This document shows positions 54,128-64,000 of a stretch of 64,000 nucleotides of DNA, in pieces. The stretch lies in NCBI GenBank assembly GCA_031213475.1, contig JARUPZ010000036.1:1674001-1738000 (forward strand), in the 5' to 3' direction. Positions within the stretch are counted from its first letter, which is position 1. Each line of letters opens with the position of its first letter. This stretch comes from Nereocystis luetkeana. Its lineage: Eukaryota > Sar > Phaeophyceae > Laminariales > Laminariaceae. Under the pieces are notes generated by a model that was not told the DNA's origin, searched no databases, and saw only the letters and a list, made by a program, of their open reading frames with translations. Both the position numbers and the translations under genes were made by a program.

Positions 54128-55067
54128 ACATATGATTGATCCCTTTCCTTTAATATGGCCGTCAACGGTGGTGCCACACATCACTTTTTTCTCCGTGATG
54201 AGAGTGATCCTAAAGTGGCAGGTTTCAAAGGCCTCCACCATAGCTCACGGTTGAAGCACACCCATGTCGCATTTTTCTGCCGGACTCAAGCCAACTGTTG
54301 CCACCTGGATGACCTACTTGTTGTGAAAAATCGTACGCTTCAACATGTGATGAGCTCAATCGTTGTACCTGGTATTCGACATATATAGTAGGATTTCGAA
54401 AGAAGTAGGCGGCGGTATTGCGTTTTGCGTTCAGAGATGACTCGCCACCTAAAACTACGGCACAGCATATATCTGCCATTTTTTTGTTGCTCGAACCACC
54501 ATCAATACACTTGTGAGCCCAAGGATCATATTTTTCCAATGTACACCCTTCTTTCTCCGCGTGAGCACTTCTAAAGTGGAAACACACCAATGGAAGGTAT
54601 TTTCATAGACACATATTCATACCTGCAGCAACCGAGAGTGGGAGCGCGCAAAGCCCTCTCGAACCGACAGCTGCCGACGCCTGAGCTTCTGGATCCTTGC
54701 CTTCGCATGTGCCACAGGGGTACGTCATGTTCGGGAACCAGACGCTTGGTTGAGTGGACGGTATCATTAGTTTCTGTATATATATGTAAAACAGAACTGC
54801 AGTAATCTGTAGGCCGAGTGCATCATTAATATTACAAGTAGTAGTAGAATAAACTTGCGCGCAGGAATGAGCTGCTCTGTGCATACTCTTGTAGTATTAG
54901 TTACATAGCAATCACCACACCCATGAAGCAGGAGAGTTTGCTATTCGTCGCAGGCTTTCTATATCTCTGAGAACGGTACGGAGTGCAACACCTCTGATAC
55001 GGTGTCGAATGGGTGCAGAGCTTCAAACATACCCACCACAACTCAACTAGGAGCAGCGCTTTCTTAC
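54128..55067. other. intergenic stretch, no firm gene
   Basis: A minus-strand frame at 54225-54590 contains KYDPWAHKCIDGG and is open for 121 codons, but has no recognised family and no clear splice signals. It could be a remnant of a transposable element. Confidence 0.3.
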
Positions 55068-56632
55068 CGAAGCGTCTGCAAAAATTGCACCCTCCGCCGC
55101 CGACAGGTCGTCGAACGGGTCATGGTCTTCCATCACAGTGTCCAGTTGCGACGGCGGTGAAGCAGCCGCTGCAGCTATTGCTGCTCCGGCGTCTCCGGCG
55201 TCCTTGATGTTCGACACGCTCGGCGGGGGGGTACTACACTGTGCCCCCGTGCGACCTCCAGTAGCTGTAGGCATGACGAGAGCCTGCCCCTACAGATGAG
55301 TAGAGGTGCAGTCGAGAAGCGGAAACATTTCAAACTTGAATACAGGACATTGCGGTAGGCAAGAGAACAGACGAAGGCTCTTCCGTCATACGTTCCCAGG
55401 CCCGATGTGGTACTGAACCGAAGTGGCCTCGAATTTGCAATGCGATCCCGAAATTGACCTACTCTACATCCTTGAAGCCGGATCGAGGTTTCCACTAAAC
55501 GCTTGGGATGAATTTCATTGTAGATATATTCGTTTCATTTCATAGGATCGTTTGGGGGGAATAAGTATTTCAGCTCACACGATTGTGCCCGATGCACTAC
55601 TGCTGTAGCCGTGTTCTAGAATGGAGTTCAAATCGGCACGTAGGTTCACCGCATCAAGCATTAACCGCACTCAAAACATGCTCGCTGTATTTTCTTCAGG
55701 CACACTTAAGACCATAGGCCACATAAGTATGTGCCTCTCTTGTCCCTTTACAAGGGAAATCGTCGTTTCTCTCCGGACTTGTCGTGGCGTAATGCACATG
55801 TTTAACACCCATACCTCGTCCCGCAAATGCGACCCTGTCGCCCGTCCGGCACGGTTTCCACCACCGTCCTTGCGCCGGCCCAAGTCAGCGCTATCGCGAG
55901 GACTGCTTACTTCGCCGACACTGCTGCCGTGTGTTCTACCCTGTTGACCATCGCCACGTACATTCCCTCCAGTACCGAGTGCTGTAGTTCCCCTGGGCGG
56001 ATGGGTTGCAGAGCTCTTGGGGTGGGGGGTTTTCATTCTCGCATCGGGTGGTGATGGACCACCATGGCTGCTGCCGTGGTTAGAGCTGTAGTTCGTACCT
56101 TTGTCGGTGTGGGAGCGGTCGCGCTCTTTGGCGAAGGTGGCCGTTGGCAACGGCGCTTGTTTTCGCTTCCCCGCAACCGAAGACGAGGAGAACCGAAATG
56201 GCGGGGACGGGAGTGGTGGGGTAGACTGTTCGGCATCGGTAGCACCCGAGGGGACGCCGCGGGCACGACCACCGGCCCCAGAAGGTGCGTCTCCTCGCCA
56301 CAAGGAAGAAGAGGGGGCTGAGGGTTGCCGATCCGGAGCACTATCAGCGTTTCCCGACATGTGCTTCAGCGATGCGAAAGGGTTGATGCTGTCGCCATCA
56401 GAGATGCCGGGAGGGGGTGCGCTGTGCTGGCGGTTGGTGAAGAAGCCGGTACTTGGTGGAGGGGAAGGGGCTACCCGCTTTCCGCTTCCATCCACAACGG
56501 ATTCTTCAGCGGTTTCGTCGTTGTTGGTGATGGTGCTGTACGAAGCTGTAGGGGTCGCCGTAGCTGTTGCGGAGGACCTCTGGCTGTTTTCGGCAGCATG
56601 GGCATTGTTTTCTTTGGTAGGACCTGTTGGCC
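55068..56632 (-). CDS. Ser/Pro-rich protein with NPF and DPF motifs (partial)
   Basis: Two phase-compatible exons on the minus strand: 56632-55815 (acceptor GCCCTTTCCAG, donor GACGAG then GTATGG) and 55238-55068 (acceptor GGGCACAG, donor TCG then GTAAGA). The first gives about 272 disordered residues rich in Ser, Pro, Thr and Gly, with SINPFASLKHMS; the second has an Ala run, SPPSQLDTVMEDHDPFDDL and SAAEGAIFADAS. NPF binds EH domains and DPF binds clathrin adaptors, so an endocytic or trafficking adaptor tail (as in epsins) is possible. No ENTH/ANTH domain was found, so the function is open. Upstream and downstream exons were not located. Confidence 0.55.
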
Positions 56633-59129
56633 CTGGAAAGGGCACGGGCAAAGAAGGAATTGTTAGTGGAATCCTTGGGGCAGGCCAGGTGGAAAGCACC
56701 CGAATGACATTGGATTCTGTAGCTATTGCCTACGTGCGTCTAGAGCTAGAAATAGCCAGTCGGAGCTTTACACAGCTACATGGGAGAATTATTTATTGAG
56801 AAAATGTACTACTAGCTCCCGGTAGCTCTCCGTAAAAAAACTTTAACACAGCCGCAATACGAACTCCGCACCATGCATCAGCTCGTGTTATGTATGCTAA
56901 AAGCGCGGCATACCTGGGGATCGTTTTGGGTGGGCTATGGCTGGCGGGATCGCGGAGTGAGAGGGTCATCCCTGGTAATTTTTCGAGCAGGACCACCGTG
57001 TTATGGGGGCGTTAGGGAATCCCCTGTGGTACGAAGAAAAGCAAAACACTACTTCAAGGTAAGGAATTCGTTCGACAAATGCGGAGGATGAGCTGTTTCA
57101 ACCCAAGCCCGGGCCGAAACACAAGCCTGCCTGGTGTATACTCAGACGAATGCCCAGCAAGATTTTCGTTCAGGAACATGTTGATTTGGGACGAAGGCCC
57201 CAACATTTAGAGGGATCCGACCCAGCACAATTCCGCACCGTTCGTTCAATACCCACATGCTCCTCAGGAAAGAAAGTGCGGGGATTTGTTTTGCAGTACG
57301 ATTTGGTACCGGGCGTTGGATCCACACAGCTGAACTCCCCGGCTTTGCGAACCGAGTCACTATAGTACCTCGGAGCGAAATCAGTAATCAAGCTCGGACA
57401 CATTGTGTTCGTATCTTTTCGTGCTGCAGGCAGTCCGCCAATGCCCTCCTAGCAGGGCGGTTCTGCTTGCCAAATTCTCAGGCATGCTCCCCACGTGTCG
57501 CGTGTCCCGAGTGCTACACCAGTACGTATCACACGAGCACGAGGTTCGAAATATCAACGAGAATCCGTGAAGGAGACCGCGTGCGTCGCTTATCGTTCGC
57601 CCCTCAACTATCTGCATATATATGCAATGGGGGCGATCGCACTCAATCGAGGAACACGCCTCACCTGCGGATGCGCGCCTGAACCGATGCATCTACAGTA
57701 GTCACGAAGAGGTGGGGCGTTCTCCAATTCTGTGGACCACGCTTGATCGTTGGTTCGTTGCTCGATATTGTTCAAGAACCTCGAGCAAAGCAGAATTTCC
57801 AGGGGGTACTGATATATATGATGCACCGCTGGTATCCTTCTGTGTGCGCCAGTCGCACGTATCTCCCCTTTTGCTACGCGAGCGCTTTCTATATGATGGT
57901 CTCGCTTGATTTCGGCGCACTCTTCTTGGCTGCCTCCTTTGTGCTTGATGGGCTGGTTCGCTGGCGCGCAACCACGAATTTTGAAATGTTGGGGCGAAAG
58001 CACCCAAATATAATGGAACTCCCAATGCCATTCTCGAAGACAAAGTTGGCCCTACACAGTGCCGCAGAAAGCTGAGGCAGGACTCAGATCTGGATATATC
58101 GCCTTCAGCTGTCGAGGTAAGCGGGGGTAGGCCACCATGTCGAAAGGGTAGGGCGCCCAGCTAAGGACAGGCGTGGTTGCTACGACGGGCATGTATTGTG
58201 AACCGCAGCACTGGAGTACCCCATAGCACGAGAACGTGGCGAACGACGGCAGGATTGACGTATGTATTTATTTGAAGAACCATCATCACATCGATCGATG
58301 GGTTGATTGTATATACTACGTACAAATATTATCTCGGTTCGGGGACCTCTGTACAGCAGCACGCGATTGTCGCTGCTTTCACTCGCCAAACGAAGAACCT
58401 TGCAACAAGCCAATCGACCGGGAGCAGCATGCCCATGGGCCAACGGGAACCGAAAAGAAAATGGCGCGCATTCTGTTTACCATCGGCTGGCAGCAAACAA
58501 ACAAGATACCTGTTGTGTTTGGCTTTTGGCATGTATGTCCCTGAAGGGGTCCAAGAGGCAAAATTTGAAAAAACAAAAAGTGTGTTTAAAGCAAAGTTGA
58601 AGCGCCAAGCTCCCGTGTGAAATCACTTTTTGTACTTGTACGAATTGAATACAGAAAAGCTCAGCTGCCGTGAAAGATCGGGCCACCAACTCAACATTTA
58701 ACCGCTACGTATATAATAGATGCCTGCTGCTCAGACAGCGAAGACCCGTTGGTCTCCTCTGCGTGGATGAATCTCGCCAACACTGCCAGCAGCGTCCTTC
58801 CACTGTCGACGTGCGTCAAGTAAAAACGCGGCAGTGGTTCCTTCCGAGTTTCGGATCCGCCAGTTTGTCGAGGGATCGGTTGAAAGAAGGGGGGGAAGCT
58901 TGAAGCTGAATGAAGCTTTGAAGCCTCTCGCACGCAGTTTCGCCCGAACCTCCGGCCAATGCTCCAACCGGAAGTGGAGGCAAAGTAGCGGTAATCTCTC
59001 AAGGACATGCCTGCTCTTTTCCGCGTATGTATGCCAAATATATGTACCACAACCACAGGGTAGTTATGATGAGGATGATGTTCTCACGTTCGCTCATTCC
59101 CCTGACATCTCGCCCGTGGTCACATACCA
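56633..59129. other. intergenic or intronic stretch, no gene seen
   Basis: Several open frames exist (for example 57608-58043 and 58691-59056 on the minus strand), but none shows a known motif or consistent splice borders. Further 5' exons of the Ser/Pro-rich minus-strand gene could be here. Confidence 0.35.
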
Positions 59130-59730
59130 CCTGTGTTGCACTCCCCACAAAAAAGCACTGATATCATACGAGTACTCGTATTGCCAAAAAAGTCCCGACA
59201 ACATAGACAATGGAAGCACGTCTGCCGCCGCTTTTTTCTACGAGGACCACTCGTTTTTCTGCTCTAGCTCCGAACGTTTCCATCGAGCCAAACCTTGGCA
59301 GACCAGATATGAGCTCCTTGGTGCACTCCCATGAGTGTACCAAAGCGACAGCACTTTTCGTGTCCTCCTTCGGGGCGGACGTCGCTGAAGTTTGAAAATG
59401 TGGTTCCAGGCGCGTGATTTTATTGTTTCATGTAAAAAAACTTGGCGACCCTGTAGAGAAGAAACAAAAAAATCAAGCGCCTGGAACTATATTTTCAAAC
59501 TTCACCGACGAGGTTCGCCCTCAAGGATAACACGAAAAACGCTGTCGCTTTGGCACTCATGAGAGTGCATCAAAGAGCTCATATCCGGTCAGCTAATATC
59601 CGGCTCGATGGAAACGTTCGGAGCTAGAGCAGAAAAACGAAATATCCTCAGGAAAAAAATGGCGGCAGACGTGCTTCCAGTGTCTTCGTTGTAGTTTTTT
59701 TTTGTGCTTGGTGGGTAGTGCAACACAGTT
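59130..59730. mobile_element. foldback element with ~270-bp inverted arms
   Basis: The left arm, from CTGTGTTGCACTCCCCAC through TTTTCTGCTCTAGCTCCGAA, CGTTTCCATCGAGCC and GCGACAGCACTTTTCGTGT, is repeated inverted on the right: ACACGAAAAACGCTGTCGC, GGCTCGATGGAAACG, TTCGGAGCTAGAGCAGAAAA and GTGCAACACAG. The loop is about 30-40 nt near 59440. The arms carry small indels and substitutions. There is no coding capacity. It resembles foldback-type transposons and ends about 100 bp before the SPO11 start codon. Confidence 0.85.
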
Positions 59731-59830
59731 GATACGGCTTGTCGATTCGTTGCAACAGCTGGCTGTGCCCTCCCCCCGTGTCTTGTAACGTCTTGTATTT
59801 GTATATATATTGTCCGCTTTCTAAAAGGCG

Positions 59831-59967
59831 ATGCCGGTGACCGTGCTGTCTTCTCCCCTGGACGTGCGACTGCATGACCGAGAACGCGTTCTGGGCAAGA
59901 TCCAAGCGATCGTGGTAGACTGGCTGGACCAGTTAGCCGGCGGGGATCTCCCAGTCTTTGAAGCAGT
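59831..59967 (+). CDS. SPO11: SPO11 exon 1
   Basis: ATG begins MPVTVLSSPLDVRLHDRERV, followed by LGKIQAIVVDWLDQLAGGDL, the N-terminal helix typical of the family (KIE-x-(I/V)-x-x-(F/L)LDQL). Donor GTAAGT, phase 2; reading on gives an immediate stop, so it must be spliced. Confidence 0.75.
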
Positions 59968-62900
59968 GTAAGTATGAGATGTCGCTCGTGACACAGCAGT
60001 GTGGGGTACCTCGTGGCGGTGGTGACGGAGGTACAGGATCTCCTCACATTGGAATAAGTCGGTTTCGCGTACCAACCTTTCTGCGCCGGCTGCGTCACCG
60101 TATTGTTATTTTTGTGTGACCCTCTGTTAGTTTTCCTTTTTCCGATGTTGTTGACATGTTCGCTGGTCCGTCTTTCTCTATCCCCTTTGTTGTGTCGGTT
60201 GTGTCGTCCTGGCCCACCAACTGGACATAGGACTCCTCGCTTTTTGTTCGTTGTTTTCTCGTTGCCTCTACCCTCTTCTTGTCTTCTTGCCTTCCGTCTG
60301 GTCTTCTTATGGCGTCCTTATGTTGGTCCTTCAGCTGGACATATCATGCGACTGATCCCCGGGACTCGGTCTGCACCTCGAGCGCATGTTTGCTTCGGTT
60401 TCTTTTTCGTCATTTTTTCCTTTCTTTCTTTTTTGTTTTTTCTCTTCGTGATTTTGTTTTTGTTCAAGTGTACCCATAACGCCATGGATATGTTCCTGTT
60501 GTTATTTGGTTGCACGTGAAACGGGGTATTATACCACAGCTCGTTACTTACGGACTGGTATGCTGCTGTCGAGCGCACTATTTTGTACTTGCTTGTTTTC
60601 TCCCATCGAGATGCATTTTTGCTACAGCCTGTTTTTGTGACCACATACTGGATTTCAGGGAAGTAAGCTATTAATAGTGTGAGAACATCATCATCATCAA
60701 CATCATCACCAGAACACACGATGCGTGTTGCGTACCAGGCATGGTGTGCACATGACTCTGACTACGTGCTGTAGCAGTAAATCGTTTAGCGCAGCGTGGG
60801 CGGGTGAATGCACACAACAAGAGCGTTTCGATCAAGGCCTTGGCACAGACCGCTGCTTAACTGCACTACCAACCGGACTGTCTCTGTGCAGGAAGGGGAT
60901 AGATAGTCTCGGCAGCTTTCTGATATCATGTCACAATGCGGCGACCGAGGGGATAGCGTGTGCAGTGTGTTTGATGCTGGTACGGTGCTAGCGTACTCCA
61001 CTCTGCGGGATCCATAACAAACTGCGTGGGCTGCAGCTGGCCAAACTTTCTTGCGCCCCGCAAGCTTTAGGTTTGTTTTTGCCCATTTTTAGCCTCCCTC
61101 TGAATTGCAGTGGCTCGCGTGTATGAATACGCTCGTGTGCCACGCGCCCCCACTCAACATAAAATATATCTATTGTTGGACACTCGACCCTCCAGGGACG
61201 AAGATCAAGCAGACGATGATATCGTCAGGGAGGAAGCTGACAACCTTCGGGAGGGGGTGATTTGCCGGGCACGGTGCGTGATAAAGAACATGACACTGCG
61301 CATTATGTCAACAGCTAACGTTGAGCGTAGGTGACACTCGGGAGCAGGATGTTGGGGCCTGGGATTGGCGATCGTTCCCGCCCGTCCCGTGTGCCCACAC
61401 ATGCTTCCGTTAGAAACGTATACTCTCAGACGAGCGCACCTCATTTTTTTTTCACGACTCTTTCCTCGATGTCTGTGCGCTTAATTTTGTGCATTGTATG
61501 GACTGTTTTTTCCCTGTGTGCCCCTTGCCAACCTCCTGGGCAATCCCACCCTTACCCAGTCCCACCCACGTTTCGGTGTATGTGTCCAGAACCGTCGCGA
61601 GACGGCTGGTGCTGCCGACGGCAGGCGCAGGGGAGTGCGAAATCGCAAAGGCTGTGAATGCTTGCGTGAGCTACACAAGGTATGCACACCTGTGTTCCGT
61701 GGACGCGCCCTGACTCGCGCTGGTACCGCCGATACCACCCTTACAGTTATTACAACTTGAAAAAAAGTGGAGCCTGAAATCAGCTTTGGTGTTTTTGCGG
61801 TAGGATACATTTGTTGCCGTCGTGAACCTGTATGCGCGCATCTGGTAGGAAGGTGACATGACCCCTGCCGTTGGGCCTGGACAGCCTTCTTTGCACGATG
61901 TACCGACTATGCACTCTTGCTGTTGGGGTGCGACTCAAACCTAGCGTCACTGTGAAGTAGTGATTCGCTCGTATAGATCATGGCTTCGATCATCTAGCTC
62001 CACGCTTGCCGTTCTAAGAGGCTGTGCAGGATCTGCATGGTATATATTCAACCCAGGAGACATGCGCTAAATCATGCGGAATACACGGGTCCCATCCGGC
62101 AACACGAGTGAAATCATAGAAGATCGGGAGTAGCTCTGTCTGCCTCAAAGAAATATCTAGGTCATGCAGTGACATCGATTATCTGTCCTAGGTGTCGAAT
62201 AGGGCCATGATCATTTGTTGCCGGCGTGTCCCGCTGGGAAGAACATATTTTCAGCGGTTTTCTACTGGTTTCCTCGTCACCTTTTGTCGTATTGTAGTTC
62301 AACATTCACCCACTCCTTTTTGTTACCCCTGAGCTACCAGGAAAACACAATGTGTACAGTCAGTAGCCCCCCCCCCCTGAGATCCTGAGATGGCGGGGGG
62401 AACACCTTTTTGCGAGGGAGTGCAGCTGTGTTCACAAGTGTTTCAAAATACCAGCTGCAAGAGGGGAGATCAATTTCCGTGTAATGTAATCCAGACGTCG
62501 GCAAGTGTTGAAGTGTTTCGGTGATCCTCTGAGCTATCTGTGTAAAAGACTGATCATCTCCCCAGCCCAGCACATGTATTTTCCATCGTAACACTCTGTT
62601 AATACGCCCTCTATGCCGTTATCCGTCGATCGCTTTCGTGCATCCTCGAACACGGGATCCCGTCTCAAAATAAACCGCCGGCCAGAAATAACCCCTTGCT
62701 GCCCCCCCTTCCCTCCGTCAGCATCCTCTGCGTGTTGAGCTTTTCAATGAGACTCCTGGAGACGCGCAAAACTGCCACGCAAAGAGAGATTTACTACACT
62801 TACGTCAAGCACTTTGCGAACCAGGTAATCGCACTCCCCTGCGCTAATATATCAAATCACATGAGCTACGTGAATCTTAAGTGGTCTATTTAGGTGCACG

Positions 62901-64000
62901 TGCGAAGCTTTCGGCGATGATGTTGCAGGCACAGGTGATACAATGTGTTCTATCGGACTTTGGGACATTGTACATCATCCCTGTCCATGCTAATGTATCA
63001 AATCACATGAGCTACGTGAACCTTAAGTGGTCTATTTAGGTGCAAGTGCGAAGCTTTCGGCGATGATGTTGCAGGCACAGGTGATACAATGTGTTCTATC
63101 TGATTTTGGGACACTGAACATCATCCCTGTCCATGCACGCAGGCGACCGTTGCTGCGACTCGGAACTACCCCCACGATATTTTCCGGGCGATACATCATT
63201 AACCATTGCTGCTAGCGAGTAAGCGCAACATGCTATATGAGGAGACAAACCGCCGGCTATAATAGCCTGTCAGTATTTGTCCGTGTCACCCTCGATGCCT
63301 TGTTACCCGGTATGTTAAAGCGCTTCTGGGCATCTAAACTATTATTGGGCATGCGCGTCGTTCCGGTGTTTCAACTCGTTTTAAGAACTTCTCTTCGAAA
63401 CAGAGATCCTCTACGTCCTCTCGAAGGATCAAAAGAAGGCAGGCCGCCATTGGGCCACGCTTTGATAGGGGAAACAATATGGCTAGGCCCCGCCACAACG
63501 TGAAGGGAGGTTTAGTCTGTTCGCGTGTACTTTATTCCAAGAGGCGTAGTTAGGAGGCTCGAAGACGGTAGAGACACCACCGATGTGTTGACGCCACACG
63601 CTCTTCTGCGCTGTACGACGGGGGGATCCTCTTTATGTGCAGACGAAATGCAACGAGGCTATACTGGACTGCTGCGCCTTGCTGGGAGAGCCCAGACATT
63701 GTCTCGGGATAGTGGCAAGCCCAAGGGGGTATCTGGCAGGGCGCATCTCTATCCGGGGGCAGGTGAGTCATGCAAACGAACGCACGCCAACGAACCACAA
63801 GGCCAGGGAGCGCTGCAAGCAAACAAATGCGAAGCCTTACGACGCCATACGAAAGGGAAGCCGTCGGGCTACGTGACATTAATGCTGGAGTTGTAGCGCC
63901 ATCACCTTGAATAGGACAGTTGTACCGTTTATTAAGCAGGGGGCATTATCCGCGGATGCCAGGGGCATTAATTCTGTCTCTTCCTGAGAATAATTGATGC
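59831..64000 (+). CDS. SPO11: SPO11-family meiotic transesterase (5' part)
   Basis: Exons: 59831-59967, 61111-61330, 62722-62824 and 63643-63762; the gene continues past the window. SPO11 is the eukaryotic relative of the topoisomerase VI A subunit, and makes the double-strand breaks that start meiotic recombination. Evidence: the 62722 exon has TRKTATQREIYYT, the winged-helix (5Y-CAP) motif with the catalytic Tyr in the YY pair, and the next exon reads ILDCCALLGEPRHCLGIVAS then PRGYLAGRI, which follows it in the family. The SLGI(M/V)AS-RG form is closest to SPO11-2 as I remember it. The Toprim domain lies outside the window. An exon between 59967 and 61111 is probably missing from this model, because phases do not fit directly. 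Confidence 0.88.
61111..61330 (+). CDS. SPO11: probable SPO11 exon upstream of the Tyr exon
   Basis: Acceptor CTGAATTGCAG; donor GTAG then GTGACA. It encodes ARVYEYARVPRAPTQHKIYL, an acidic stretch and TLRIMSTANVER. The two-base overhang AG completes with the first base of the 62722 exon to Ser, in frame. Similarity to known SPO11 is weak in this region, so the assignment rests on position and phase. Confidence 0.5.
62722..62824 (+). CDS. SPO11: SPO11 catalytic-tyrosine exon
   Basis: Acceptor CCCTCCGTCAG, donor CAG then GTAATC. It encodes ILCVLSFSMRLLETRKTATQ then REIYYTYVKHFANQ. The motif (T/S)-(K/Q)-R-(D/E)-(I/L)-(Y/F)-Y is invariant in SPO11 and Top6A; the second Tyr attacks the DNA backbone. 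Confidence 0.92.
62843..63136. repeat. 146-bp tandem duplication in a SPO11 intron
   Basis: GCTAATATATCAAATCACAT... to ...TCATCCCTGTCCAT (62843-62988) is repeated at 62989-63136 with only a few changes. Each unit includes an AG preceded by GATGATGTTGC, a potential cryptic acceptor. Confidence 0.95.
63643..63762 (+). CDS. SPO11: SPO11 exon after the Tyr exon
   Basis: Acceptor CTTTATGTGCAG; donor CAG then GTGAGT. 40 codons, TKCNEAILDCCALLGEPRHC then LGIVASPRGYLAGRISIRGQ, completing the 5Y-CAP domain after FANQ. It matches the family pattern DxI-D-x-x-(L/M)L...R-x-LG(I/L)-AS-(K/R)G-x-x-(A/C)G. Phase 0 at both ends. Confidence 0.9.

Noticed and set aside
53266-54135. Several overlapping frames rich in Pro-Met-Gly
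   Set aside because: All derive from the CCCATGGG palindrome block and appear on both strands alike.
56101-56799. Plus-strand open frame of 232 codons
   Set aside because: Antisense to the Ser/Pro-rich minus-strand exon, which has consensus splice borders.
62930-63215. Alternative SPO11 exon reading QVIQCVLSDFGTLNIIPVHA
   Set aside because: It resembles the expected segment only loosely, lies in the tandem duplication, and the exon at 63643-63762 gives a far better match with correct phase.
1-64000. CRISPR arrays, bacterial operons, rRNA, prophage
   Set aside because: No regular repeat-spacer structure, no ribosome-binding-site-led gene clusters and no rRNA-like segments; intron-rich genes show eukaryotic nuclear DNA.

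Overview
The window reads as nuclear DNA of a photosynthetic stramenopile, most likely a brown alga of the Ectocarpus type. Four things point there: many small exons split by long introns with GT/AG borders; a protein that starts with a signal peptide running into the ochrophyte plastid-targeting motif ASAF/FAP; a calpain-like protein with C2L and EF-hand domains; and a heavy load of short non-autonomous repeats with long G or C runs. The genus is an inference. No rRNA, intact tRNA, CRISPR or prokaryotic operon was seen.

Layout. 1-8.4 kb: no gene I can support; minisatellites, a (TAA)n block, a tRNA-derived SINE and a hairpin. 8.4-27.4 kb, minus strand: a calpain-family gene in at least 17 exons, joined here from splice borders and reading frame. 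All three catalytic residues are replaced (Cys to Ala, His to Tyr, Asn to Gly), so it looks like a pseudoprotease. Its introns hold a second SINE copy, MITEs and G-tract repeats. 28.0-29.0 kb: a second SINE family in inverted arrangement. 30.3-50.2 kb, plus strand: a 14-exon gene for a plastid-targeted protein of about 1,000 residues of unknown function, with an acidic C-terminal tail. 52.8-54.1 kb: a block built from CCCATGGG palindromes. 55.1-56.6 kb, minus strand: two exons of a Ser/Pro-rich protein with NPF and DPF motifs. 59.8 kb to the end, plus strand: the 5' half of a SPO11 gene (meiotic double-strand-break transesterase), cut by the window edge, with a 600-bp foldback element about 100 bp upstream of its start codon.

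The genes do not form a pathway: a probable calcium-linked regulatory protein, a plastid protein, a possible trafficking adaptor and a meiotic enzyme. The common theme is accessory DNA: at least two SINE families, one MITE family, two or more G-tract-associated repeat families, a foldback element and several tandem arrays, almost all in introns or between genes. Exon borders were set by eye from consensus splice sites and reading-frame phase; no transcript or database search was available.
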